Source: Synechococcus sp. AG-673-F03 (GTDB lineage Bacteria; Cyanobacteriota; Cyanobacteriia; PCC-6307; Cyanobiaceae). From it: DNA of 61,180 nt. The notes beneath the pieces were generated by a model. It was not told the DNA's origin. It saw nothing but the letters and a program-made list of their open reading frames with translations, and did no database searches. The DNA is taken from NCBI GenBank assembly GCA_003211205.1, contig QCTJ01000011.1:1-61180 (forward strand), written 5' to 3'. Below are positions 50,249 through 56,556 of the stretch, piece after piece; position 1 is the stretch's first letter, and each line of letters starts with the position of its first letter. A program made the position numbers and the translations under genes.

Positions 50249-50949
50249 TGGGGTACGTCTACTTGGTCCGTAATGGCGATCTTTTCAAAATCGGGCGCAC
50301 TGAGAATCTTCAGCGTCGTCTCAAGCAACTACAGCCAGGACATTTAATACAAGCTGCACAAACAGATCGAAGCCGTGATTTGGAGTACGAATTGCACGCA
50401 CGATTTAAAGGCGTGAGGATTCCGCAGACTGAATACTTCCGATTAAATGACTACCAAGTTGAGCAGGTAAGAATTGCTCTTGGCTGGGCGAAGCCAAAGC
50501 CAATTCCACCAGTAGTGAAGCAAACTACCGAGGTTGTCAAAAGCAAACCTGAAGAATGGAAAGAGCAAGCTTCCATTTCAGATCAAGTCAACAAAAGCAA
50601 TCACAACTGCAAGGTTGCTGGTACTAATGAATACTCTCGATACACTGACCCAAAAACCAACTACAGCAACAGCGACTGGTATAAGCAACAAAGAATAGAA
50701 AGAGAGCGCGAAATAAAAAAGCAGGAAGAGCGGAGACAAGAACAACTCATTCAGAGAAAAGCAGAAAGGAGAAAAGAGAAGTTCCTCAGAGATTACGAAG
50801 CCGCAAAAAAGGCCAAAGCTGATGCAGCGAAGGAGAGTAAAGAATCAGAGGATGCAATACCTCCATTAGATGTTGGTGCTTTTGAACGCTGGAGGCAGCA
50901 ACTGTCCTTATCAAAACAATTTTTCAACTCAAATAAGGAAAAGGACTGA
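50248..50949 (+). CDS. second GIY-YIG-like (T5orf172-type) protein with charged tail
   Basis: A 233-residue protein. The N-terminal 85 residues repeat the fold of the upstream protein: MGYVYLVRNGDLFKIGRTEN, then RRLKQLQPG, DLEYELHARF and PQTEYFRLNDYQV. The remaining 150 residues are a Lys/Glu/Arg-rich, probably coiled-coil tail (RIEREREIKKQEERRQEQLI), unlike that of the first copy. The start overlaps the previous stop (TGATG) and the stop overlaps the SNase start. The gene is notably A-rich compared with its neighbours. Confidence 0.72.
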   Translation: MGYVYLVRNGDLFKIGRTENLQRRLKQLQPGHLIQAAQTDRSRDLEYELHARFKGVRIPQTEYFRLNDYQVEQVRIALGWAKPKPIPPVVKQTTEVVKSKPEEWKEQASISDQVNKSNHNCKVAGTNEYSRYTDPKTNYSNSDWYKQQRIEREREIKKQEERRQEQLIQRKAERRKEKFLRDYEAAKKAKADAAKESKESEDAIPPLDVGAFERWRQQLSLSKQFFNSNKEKD

Positions 50950-51287
50950 TGCTGCTTGCTGCCCTTGCCTCAGTCCTGATTGCCTCCTGCTACGACGGCG
51001 ATACCTGCACCACAAGTGCTGGCGAGAAGGTCCGGCTTGCCTGCATCGACACGCCAGAACTGCGTGGCAAACGTGCCAACCCTGTTCCTGCCAAAGCAGC
51101 ACGGGACTATCTGCGCGGGCTTGTCGTTGGTCGTGACGTAGGCATCAGACGCATCACCACTGACCGCTATGGGCGAACGGTGGCTGAGCTGTTTGTGGAT
51201 GGCTCAAACGTGCAGCAGCAACTGGTCGCTGCTGGTCATGCAGACATCTATTGGAAGTACGCGCACCAATGCGGGTGGACGCAATGA
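50949..51287 (+). CDS. staphylococcal nuclease-like (SNase) protein
   Basis: A 112-residue short SNase homolog. A hydrophobic N-terminus (MLLAALASVLIAS) may be a signal peptide; CYDGDTCTTSAGEKVRLACI then DTPEL is the SNase start with the catalytic Asp region, and RYGRTVAELFVDG matches the RDKYGR-type motif region. It is shorter than S. aureus nuclease (about 150) but within the range of the family. It is coupled to both neighbours. Confidence 0.82.
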   Translation: MLLAALASVLIASCYDGDTCTTSAGEKVRLACIDTPELRGKRANPVPAKAARDYLRGLVVGRDVGIRRITTDRYGRTVAELFVDGSNVQQQLVAAGHADIYWKYAHQCGWTQ

Positions 51288-51493
51288 GCACCGCCGTCGC
51301 CACTTACTCCGGCTGCTATCCCGATGGCGGCACGCAGCAGATGGAGATCGATCCACCAGCTGATCGCACAACACCTGAAGGCGTTGCCTCCTATCTGCGG
51401 TTTGGCGGTCGAATCTCCGACTCCGTTCTGGAGAGCTTCACCTGGGAAGGGCAGACCTATAGCCCGATGGGCAAGCCCAGGACTACGCAGTAA
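51284..51493 (+). CDS. hypothetical 69-residue protein ending the nuclease run
   Basis: ATG 51284 overlaps the SNase stop (ATGA). MSTAVATYSGCYPDGGTQQM and LRFGGRISDSVLESFTWEGQ are its recognisable stretches; no family is known to me. The position suggests it is part of the same transcript. Confidence 0.5.
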   Translation: MSTAVATYSGCYPDGGTQQMEIDPPADRTTPEGVASYLRFGGRISDSVLESFTWEGQTYSPMGKPRTTQ

Positions 51494-51642
51494 GCACTGG
51501 CTGGAGGAACAGAGCAAAGGGCGACCCAAACGGGGGAGTCAAGCGGCTGGAAGATCACTCTTCCGGGTGATGTGAATCCGATTGACTCCGGAGATGGTGA
51601 AGAGGTCCAGGAGGGATGACCTCCACTAACTAAATCAATCAA

Positions 51643-51987
51643 ATGAAACTTTCTACTTTCGTCGCTATCGCTGCTGTTATCGGCGGTTCTTTTTTAATCA
51701 CACCAACAGCTGCAGAAGCTCGCAGAAACTGCCCTGCAGGCACTAGCTATCACAAAATCAAGTCCGGTGGCCTTCTCTTCAAACGCACTGTTGCTGAAGG
51801 ATGCTTCACTGACTACGAAGCAAGTAATTTGAAAATGAATGCCAATAATGCTCACAGGGCGCGCGTTCAACAAAATATTCAGAACGCCAATAGGCAGATG
51901 TGGGACAACATCAATAGCAACAACAACAGAACACGCAACTGCACAACCAACTTCGTCGGAAATACTGCGTACAGCAACTGCTACTGA
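51643..51987 (+). CDS. secreted Cys-containing protein
   Basis: A 114-residue protein with a clear signal peptide (MKLSTFVAIAAVIGGSFLI then TPTAAEARR, cleavage near AEA). The mature part has cysteines at CPAG, EGCF, NCTT and NCY, perhaps two disulfides, and an Asn-rich stretch. No family is recognised. It probably acts outside the cytoplasm. Confidence 0.62.
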   Translation: MKLSTFVAIAAVIGGSFLITPTAAEARRNCPAGTSYHKIKSGGLLFKRTVAEGCFTDYEASNLKMNANNAHRARVQQNIQNANRQMWDNINSNNNRTRNCTTNFVGNTAYSNCY

Positions 51988-51998
51988 TTGACTATCTC

Positions 51999-52102
51999 TT
52001 TGTCGGGAAGCCTGAAGCCATGAAAGCGAGGCTGAGAGCTATACAAGACCCGAAAGGGAAAAGCAGGGGGCGTTGAGTAGTCGCTATCGATCTCCCGACA
52101 AA
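51999..52102 (+). ncRNA. candidate structured RNA of about 104 nt
   Basis: Closing arms TTTGTCGGGA (51999-52008) and TCCCGACAAA (52093-52102) are perfect reverse complements. Inside lie AGCCT/AGGCT and a CCC-GAAA-GGG hairpin with a GNRA tetraloop, so a multi-branched fold is possible. It starts 12 bases after one gene stop and ends 28 bp before the ATG of the next small gene. It matches no riboswitch I know. It could be a regulatory leader, an sRNA, or a small inverted-repeat element. No reverse transcriptase is nearby, so a retron is unlikely. Confidence 0.45.
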
Positions 52103-52129
52103 ACAATCCAACAAACAAGAGAAATCTAA

Positions 52130-52315
52130 ATGAATAAATCAATGTCAGGAACAACCGCAAAAGCCCATCTACTGGAACTGCTGCTCGAACCACTAAAAGG
52201 TTGCACCGGGCTCTACAACTACAGGCAGGATCTAATGAAAAAGATCATGGCGATGCCCGATCTGAAAGTGAGGGAGTATCTGGACTATCACGAGCGGTGC
52301 AACGCTCCCAGCTAA
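52130..52315 (+). CDS. hypothetical 61-residue protein
   Basis: ATG 52130 (MNKSMSGTTAKAHLLELLLE), with a helical C-terminal part (DLMKKIMAMPDLKVREYLDY). No domain is recognised. It follows the structured RNA candidate and is followed by a terminator at 52325, which supports it as a transcription unit. Confidence 0.5.
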   Translation: MNKSMSGTTAKAHLLELLLEPLKGCTGLYNYRQDLMKKIMAMPDLKVREYLDYHERCNAPS

Positions 52316-52324
52316 TACACCAGA

Positions 52325-52345
52325 CCCGCCAAGCGCGGGGCTTTT
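52325..52345 (+). terminator. terminator
   Basis: CCCGC (52325-52329) pairs with GCGGG (52335-52339), followed by CTTTT. It closes the unit of the 61-residue protein. A near-identical hairpin recurs at 52588. Confidence 0.6.
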
Positions 52346-52483
52346 GCTGACCTGGAGCAATGGCATCACCGGCGTCCGCGTGAGCTGAATTTCTAGCGAG
52401 CGACTGTGTCATTCGGTTTCCCTGCCTTGTGCCAATCTTCCATTCGTCCTTAGCTAGGTCTGAAGGGACCCGGAGGTAGGCGG

Positions 52484-52579
52484 ATGGTCGATGTTGACTG
52501 GGCTGGTGTATTTGCACTTCTCTCGATAATCACCTTGATAACAGTGATCGGATATCGAGAAGGACACTCAACTCTTTAG
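52484..52579 (+). CDS. 31-residue single-helix membrane peptide
   Basis: ATG 52484 lies six bases after a strong GGAGGT (52472-52477). The peptide MVDVDWAGVFALLSIITLIT, then VIGYREGHSTL, is one transmembrane helix with a short charged end. A terminator (52588-52609) follows its stop directly, so this is a compact one-gene unit. The strong RBS and terminator support expression; the function is unknown. Confidence 0.55.
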   Translation: MVDVDWAGVFALLSIITLITVIGYREGHSTL

Positions 52580-52587
52580 TCCTTTAC

Positions 52588-52609
52588 CCCCGCCAAGCGC
52601 GGGGTTTTT
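52588..52609 (+). terminator. terminator of the 31-residue peptide gene
   Basis: CCCCGC (52588-52593) pairs with GCGGGG (52599-52604), then a T run. Almost the same hairpin as at 52325, so the two are probably duplicates. Confidence 0.75.
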
Positions 52610-52632
52610 ACTGTCTGGCCACTCGGGCTGAA

Positions 52633-52671
52633 TCACCACTTAGGCGGGCATCGCTTTATCCCGCCCACTGC
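52633..52671 (-). pseudogene. relic of a DUF1651-like C-terminus
   Basis: The reverse strand here ends GGIKRCPPKW-stop, nearly the same as GGWKRCPPRW-stop of the gene at 54632. No upstream part of the gene is present. It is a short remnant of one of several duplicated DUF1651-like genes in the right half of the element. Confidence 0.5.
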
Positions 52672-52679
52672 AGGCAAAC

Positions 52680-52705
52680 AAAACCCCCACTCGGAAGGAG
52701 CGGGG
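52680..52705 (-). terminator. terminator of the following reverse-strand gene
   Basis: On the reverse strand CCCCGCTC and GAGTGGGG form an 8-bp stem with a G-T pair, followed by TTTT. It lies 22 bp after the stop of the gene at 52728-53405. Confidence 0.7.
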
Positions 52706-52727
52706 CATTGCGTTGAAACGTCGTGGC

Positions 52728-53405
52728 TCAGATGTCGTCACCACCGGGATCAGCACTGCCGGTGAGGTTGTTAGTGGGCATCTCGAACTGTCCTGTCATG
52801 TAGGTCGAACCACCAGGACCAGCAGTGCCGGCGAGTTCAAGAACAGGGTTGAGTGATTCCCCGAAGCTGGTCATCTCAGCGAGTGGTTCGAAGCGTTCGA
52901 TTACAAACCTGTTATCGCTTATGAGACCAGTTGTTTGTAATTCGCCCTTGATGTCGCCAAGCTTCATAAAGCCATCGACATCTTCGTCGACATAAGCATT
53001 GCTCTGGCTGGCGTTCTTTGCTGTCAGGTAACTCGAACCAGGACCACCATTGGCTGCAGTCCAGTCGATGTTCTCCCTAACGCCGAACACCGCATCGTTG
53101 GCGTCAAAGTCCAGAGCCAGTCGATCTTCAAAGGTGCTGGCACCACCGTTTGTCCAGATTTTCGTTGGACGACCATCACCTGTGATGGAGTCGCCGTCGC
53201 CACCTGTTGTGAAGTGGTTATCCATGACGATCACGCTGCCTTTGGTGTCGATGTCTTGAGTCTTGAAGACACCGTTACCACTGATGGGACCCAGGATTTT
53301 GGGATCAAAGTTGGTTGTTTCGTTCAGTGCATCGACTTTGCCGGTCAGCTCATCAATGGGCTGAGCAGAGAGGTAAGAGCCGCCATAGGTCGTGTAGTGA
53401 GGCAT
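52728..53405 (-). CDS. hypothetical acidic Gly/Asp-rich protein
   Basis: About 225 residues from ATG 53405 (MPHYTTYGGSYLSAQPIDEL); a TTG at 53489 would extend it by 28 residues. The composition is acidic with many Gly, Asp, Asn and Thr; short patterns such as GGSYLSAQ, GSSYLTAK and GGSTYMTGQ recur at intervals, suggesting an internal repeat unit. There is no signal peptide or recognised domain. It has its own terminator. The repeats resemble secreted or surface proteins, but that is weak. Confidence 0.55.
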   Translation of the reverse strand: MPHYTTYGGSYLSAQPIDELTGKVDALNETTNFDPKILGPISGNGVFKTQDIDTKGSVIVMDNHFTTGGDGDSITGDGRPTKIWTNGGASTFEDRLALDFDANDAVFGVRENIDWTAANGGPGSSYLTAKNASQSNAYVDEDVDGFMKLGDIKGELQTTGLISDNRFVIERFEPLAEMTSFGESLNPVLELAGTAGPGGSTYMTGQFEMPTNNLTGSADPGGDDI

Positions 53406-53560
53406 TGGTCTAAAAGCGGTGGAGGGTTGTTCCCTCTCGATGGACACACCATCTCCGGATTCAGCAGCTGACTTGATGACCCATCTCAACCGGTGCTGTG
53501 AGGTTGGTCACAGGGTCTTGCAATCGGATCGGGGATGGTGAATCCAGACAGGAGAACGCC

Positions 53561-53617
53561 ATGGAACCGATCACCGCCACCGTCGTCATCGTTGCTCTTG
53601 TGGCACTGGCTTGCTGA
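53561..53617 (+). CDS. possible 18-residue hydrophobic peptide
   Basis: ATG 53561, preceded by AGGAGA at a reasonable distance, encodes MEPITATVVIVALVALAC. It is wholly hydrophobic, like a short membrane peptide or a stray signal-like ORF, and overlaps a DUF1651 relic on the other strand. Confidence 0.3.
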   Translation: MEPITATVVIVALVALAC

Positions 53618-53757
53618 GCGTCACCACCCGGGCTGACAGAGTTTCCCAGGCTTCGATGGCGTTATGGCGCAACATGCGCGTGACCGCAGGCTGACCATCA
53701 CCCCTTAGCGGACTGGTCTCCACACCGAACCGTAGTGTGAGTTCACTGGTTTCAGCG
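53586..53757 (-). pseudogene. DUF1651-like gene fragment (5' end lost in the riboswitch region)
   Basis: The reverse strand reads LRFGVETSPLRGDGQPAVTR and MLRHNAIEAWETL, almost the same as VVETRPLRGGGQPVVRRMLR and HNAIEAWETM in the gene at 54632. The DNA is also repeated: 53644-53671 and 54681-54708 are 28 identical bases. The upstream part runs into the cobalamin riboswitch on the other strand, and the C-terminal end (KPVPQEQR-stop) differs. It is a truncated paralog. Confidence 0.55.
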
Positions 53758-53862
53758 GGAATCAGCCGCTGAAGGAAACGGGGAAAGAACGGTGCGAATC
53801 CGTCGCTGTCCCGCAGCTGTGAAACGTCGGCTTTCCGCCCGCGTCAGTCAGAACGCCCGCCA
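53745..53862 (+). promoter_or_regulatory. cobalamin (B12) riboswitch
   Basis: The leader carries the conserved B12-element boxes: GGGAA near 53781, GGTGCGAATCCG at 53791-53802, then GCTGTCCCGCAGCTGTGAA, and a late GTCAGTCAGAACGCCCGCC at 53843-53861 (the GCCAGGATACCTGCC-type box). It ends 24 bp before the hupE ATG. Binding of adenosyl- or other cobalamin would fold the leader and reduce expression of the gene below. Confidence 0.88.
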
Positions 53863-53885
53863 GGATTCCTCACGACGCGGATCGT

Positions 53886-54521
53886 ATGAACTACTTGTCC
53901 AAGTCCAGCCCCATGCTGCGGGCTGGTGTGATCTCCACTGCGGGATTGCTAGCCGCTTCTCTGCTCAGCCCTGCCCATGCCCATCACCCCTTCGGAATGG
54001 GAGACAGCACAAACCTCACCGCTCTGCAGGGCTTATTGAGTGGCATCGGCCACCCGCTACTGGGACCTGACCATCTGCTGTTCCTACTGGCCATCGCTTT
54101 GATCGGCCTACCGCGACCCCGCACCTGGGTGCTGCCCTTGCTAGCGGCTGGTCTGAGCGGCAGTGTTCTGTCTCAATTCATTCCCCTGCCGGATGCCATG
54201 GGTCCCTGGGCGGAGGCACTGGTGTCTCTCACTCTTGCTGCAGAAGGCTTGATGGCTCTTATCGCCATACCTACATCTCTTTTATTCCCGTTGGTGGCCG
54301 TGCACGGTTTTCTGCTGGGGAGCACGATTGTTGGTGCCGAACCCACGCCTCTGGTGACTTATTTCCTGGGCTTGCTGATCGCTCAGGGAGCCTTGCTCCT
54401 GGTGGTCACCAGCTGGTCCAAGGCCCTGCTGAAGCGCATCGGCGCTCAGGGGCAACGTCTTAGTGCTGGTATCTGGATTGGCATTGGTATGGCGTTTGCC
54501 TGGGTAGCCCTGATCGACTGA
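53886..54521 (+). CDS. hupE: HupE/UreJ family permease under B12 control, probable cobalt transporter
   Basis: A 211-residue membrane protein with a cleavable signal (AGVISTAGLLAASLLSPAHA), a His-rich mature start (HHPFGMGD), about six hydrophobic segments and the family motif GIGHPLLGPDHLLFLLAIAL. HupE/UreJ proteins move nickel or cobalt. Since a B12 riboswitch precedes this one, cobalt is the likely substrate (inference from established riboswitch-HupE associations in cyanobacteria). It is a cargo gene of the element. Confidence 0.9.
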   Translation: MNYLSKSSPMLRAGVISTAGLLAASLLSPAHAHHPFGMGDSTNLTALQGLLSGIGHPLLGPDHLLFLLAIALIGLPRPRTWVLPLLAAGLSGSVLSQFIPLPDAMGPWAEALVSLTLAAEGLMALIAIPTSLLFPLVAVHGFLLGSTIVGAEPTPLVTYFLGLLIAQGALLLVVTSWSKALLKRIGAQGQRLSAGIWIGIGMAFAWVALID

Positions 54522-54631
54522 TCAAGAGTGTCAAACGTCTTAATGCCACTGAGGCCGAATGACTCAATGCTGTGACATCAACCGTGCGGGATGACCCCGA
54601 GTGGACCTGAAAAATCCCACAGCGACGTTGT

Positions 54632-54988
54632 TCACCACCTAGGCGGGCACCGTTTCCACCCACCTGACTTCTGCATGGTCTCCCAGGCTTCGATGGCGTT
54701 ATGGCGCAGCATCCTTCTGACCACAGGCTGACCACCACCGCGTAGTGGCCTGGTCTCCACAACAACCCACTGCGCGTGTGCCGTTGGATTGGCATTGGTG
54801 AAGCTGCAGACGTTTTGCTCTTGGTCGTTCATCAAGCAGCCAACACCTTTCTTCGGTACTGAAGACGATCCGCACCGGGGCCCATGCTCGGAGGTCACTT
54901 GATTGATACGACAAGCACCAGGCGACCCTGGTTGCGCAACGCATACCGTTGCTATGACTTCAGAAGTCAATTTGAACTCATCGCCCAA
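54632..54988 (-). CDS. DUF1651-like picocyanobacterial protein
   Basis: A 118-residue frame; the conserved part begins near residue 45 (KKGVGCLMNDQEQNVCSFTN), so translation may start later. The second half, AQWVVVETRPLRGGGQPVVR, then HNAIEAWETMQKSGGWKRC, matches my recollection of the DUF1651 family of marine Synechococcus and Prochlorococcus. The function is unknown. Three damaged copies lie in the same 4-kb stretch. Confidence 0.6.
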   Translation of the reverse strand: MGDEFKLTSEVIATVCVAQPGSPGACRINQVTSEHGPRCGSSSVPKKGVGCLMNDQEQNVCSFTNANPTAHAQWVVVETRPLRGGGQPVVRRMLRHNAIEAWETMQKSGGWKRCPPRW

Positions 54989-55082
54989 AAACCATTCAAG
55001 GTCTTACTGGTCTAAGGCACAAAAGAGGCAATCAAGGTGATATTGACCACCACTAACCAACCACAAACAACAGCGAATACAC

Positions 55083-55463
55083 ATGCCATCAGCAAAATAC
55101 ATCCAGGGCATGCAAGAAATGCAAAAGCATTTTGGCCATGCTGCTGAAAAATGGATCAAGGCAATCTATGACATTTACCCTGAGTTTGCGAAGGTAAATG
55201 TAGAATTTCCGTTTGGTGAATTATATCGAAGAGATGTTATTGACGACAAAACGCGTGAGCTGTGCACGGTGGCAGCGCTGACAGTCCAAGGCTTTTCGAT
55301 GCCAGAACTAAAGGTGCATATAAAGGGCGCATTAAACACAGGAAGCAACAAATCAGAAATCCTCGAAATCATCACCCAAATGATTGCATATTGCGGATTT
55401 CCAGCTGCAACGAATGCACTTTTAGCTGCGCAAGATGTTTTTGATGAAGTTGAATGCAACTAG
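55083..55463 (+). CDS. carboxymuconolactone decarboxylase (CMD)-like protein
   Basis: A 126-residue protein. RELCTVAALTVQGFSMPELK, then VHIKGALNTGSNKSEILEII and GFPAATNALLAA, is the CMD/AhpD fold pattern. The usual CxxC redox pair of AhpD is absent; a lone Cys is in ELCTVAA. It could be a decarboxylase-like or oxidative-stress protein. The gene is AT-richer than its surroundings. It precedes a cupin gene by 9 bp, suggesting a two-gene operon. Confidence 0.85.
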   Translation: MPSAKYIQGMQEMQKHFGHAAEKWIKAIYDIYPEFAKVNVEFPFGELYRRDVIDDKTRELCTVAALTVQGFSMPELKVHIKGALNTGSNKSEILEIITQMIAYCGFPAATNALLAAQDVFDEVECN

Positions 55464-55472
55464 CTTAAAACC

Positions 55473-55895
55473 ATGAAAAATGACGCTGTAAATTTTTGGC
55501 GTGTGTGGGTAAATGGTCAAGGTGAAAGTTGTCAGAGCCTCCACTCACTTACAGGGCATCAGCAATCAGTCTTTGCGCAGGGAGCAGCTCCAATCTGGAG
55601 TGCAGTTCACTACGAGGGAAACGCTAAATTAATAACTTTGATATTAATGCCGGGTGAAATTGGGGACTGGCATGAAAATCCAATGCCTCAATGGATCATT
55701 CCTTTACGTGGGCGCTGGAGCGTAGAGACAATGGATGGTGTCATTGTGGAGATGGGGCCCGGAGATATCAGCTTTGGGGGTGATCAGGGAACAAAAAATA
55801 AAAAAGGCCATCGTTCTTGGGCCGTCGGTCAAGCACCAGCCGAACTTCTTTTGATTCAAGTGCCAGAACCTCCTCCATGGAACCCCCACGCGTAA
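55473..55895 (+). CDS. cupin-fold protein
   Basis: A 140-residue protein. The cupin pattern is visible: LMPGEIGDWHENPMPQWIIP, then LRGRWSVETMDG and MGPGDISFGGDQGTKNKKGH, with His residues in motif 1 and a late His as possible metal ligands. It ends in PEPPPWNPHA. Paired with the CMD-like gene; together they may act on a small organic molecule, but the substrate is unknown. Confidence 0.82.
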   Translation: MKNDAVNFWRVWVNGQGESCQSLHSLTGHQQSVFAQGAAPIWSAVHYEGNAKLITLILMPGEIGDWHENPMPQWIIPLRGRWSVETMDGVIVEMGPGDISFGGDQGTKNKKGHRSWAVGQAPAELLLIQVPEPPPWNPHA

Positions 55896-55920
55896 GTTTT
55901 GATGATATTCGCGCCACGGG

Positions 55921-56142
55921 CTATTCACCGCTCCGCAGCAGTCGGGTCTTAACGACGACCCATTGAGCCTGCGCCGTGGGCGATTCATTCGTGAAGCCGC
56001 AGACCTTCCCCTGCTGGTCATTCAGCAACCAGCCGACACCCCTCTTTGGTGGGTGCCGTTCAACCTGTGGGCGGTCCTTGTTTGGCATCCCGACACGATG
56101 GCGAAACGGCCTTGCAAATGCTGGGCAAACTGAAACCTGCAA
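55921..56142 (-). pseudogene. DUF1651-like gene truncated by a stop
   Basis: The reverse strand reads KRGVGWLLNDQQGKVCGFTN, then ESPTAQAQWVVVKTRLLRSG, closely like the gene at 54632 (GVGCLMNDQEQNVCSFTN, AQWVVVETRPLRGG). It then stops at TAG (RSGE-stop); the sequence after the stop begins PVAR, resembling QPVVRR, and then diverges. It is another damaged copy. Confidence 0.6.
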
Positions 56143-56152
56143 TCAGTTGTTC

Positions 56153-56419
56153 ATGCCAGAAACCACCAGCCCGAAAGTCGAACTGACGTGTCTGCAGGGG
56201 TTGGCTGATCTGGAACGAATCGAAGGGCCATTTCTGAATGCACTGACCGCAAGCGACCCCGAAGGAGCGGCGGTCATGCTGCGTTTGTTGCTGGCCCACA
56301 TGGCATCGACCAGCAAACGGGTGATGTTGGCAATGGTGCTGGACCGCGTGGATGCAGATGAATTGGGCCTTTGCGAAGGGCTCATTCATGAAGATGCGCA
56401 AAGTCCTGCAGAAGCTTGA
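56153..56419 (+). CDS. hypothetical helical protein near the right end
   Basis: An 88-residue protein from ATG 56153 (MPETTSPKVELTCLQGLADL); the longer open frame from 55976 overlaps the DUF1651 relic antisense, so I used the inner start. It is helical (LNALTASDPEGAAVMLRLLL, MLAMVLDRVDADELGL) with no recognised family. It is the last gene before the right arm sites. Confidence 0.5.
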   Translation: MPETTSPKVELTCLQGLADLERIEGPFLNALTASDPEGAAVMLRLLLAHMASTSKRVMLAMVLDRVDADELGLCEGLIHEDAQSPAEA

Positions 56420-56436
56420 AACAGGTCTGCAAAAGG

Positions 56437-56508
56437 GTGAGAGCAGTGCTCTCACTTTTTCGTCAAACCCTGCCTGCAGCGGATTGCAGACACCTGCGGG
56501 TGAGAGCA
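56437..56508 (+). promoter_or_regulatory. right arm-type sites: three copies of TGCTCTCAC
   Basis: GTGAGAGCA at 56437-56445 and TGCTCTCAC at 56447-56455 form an inverted pair one base apart; a further GTGAGAGCA is at 56500-56508. With the left set, the consensus is CTGCTCTCACCC. The right set lies 54-125 bp from attR. Confidence 0.7.
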
Positions 56509-56556
56509 GAAATCCAGTCCCTGACTAGAAAACCCTTGCAATGACTGGGCTCAGGG

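Noticed and set aside
51999-52102. Retron or hammerhead ribozyme reading of the structured RNA
   Set aside because: There is no reverse transcriptase nearby and the hammerhead CUGANGA core is not present.
51981-52193. 70-residue reverse-strand frame over the structured RNA candidate
   Set aside because: No ribosome site and composition unlike a protein; it arises from the inverted-repeat region.
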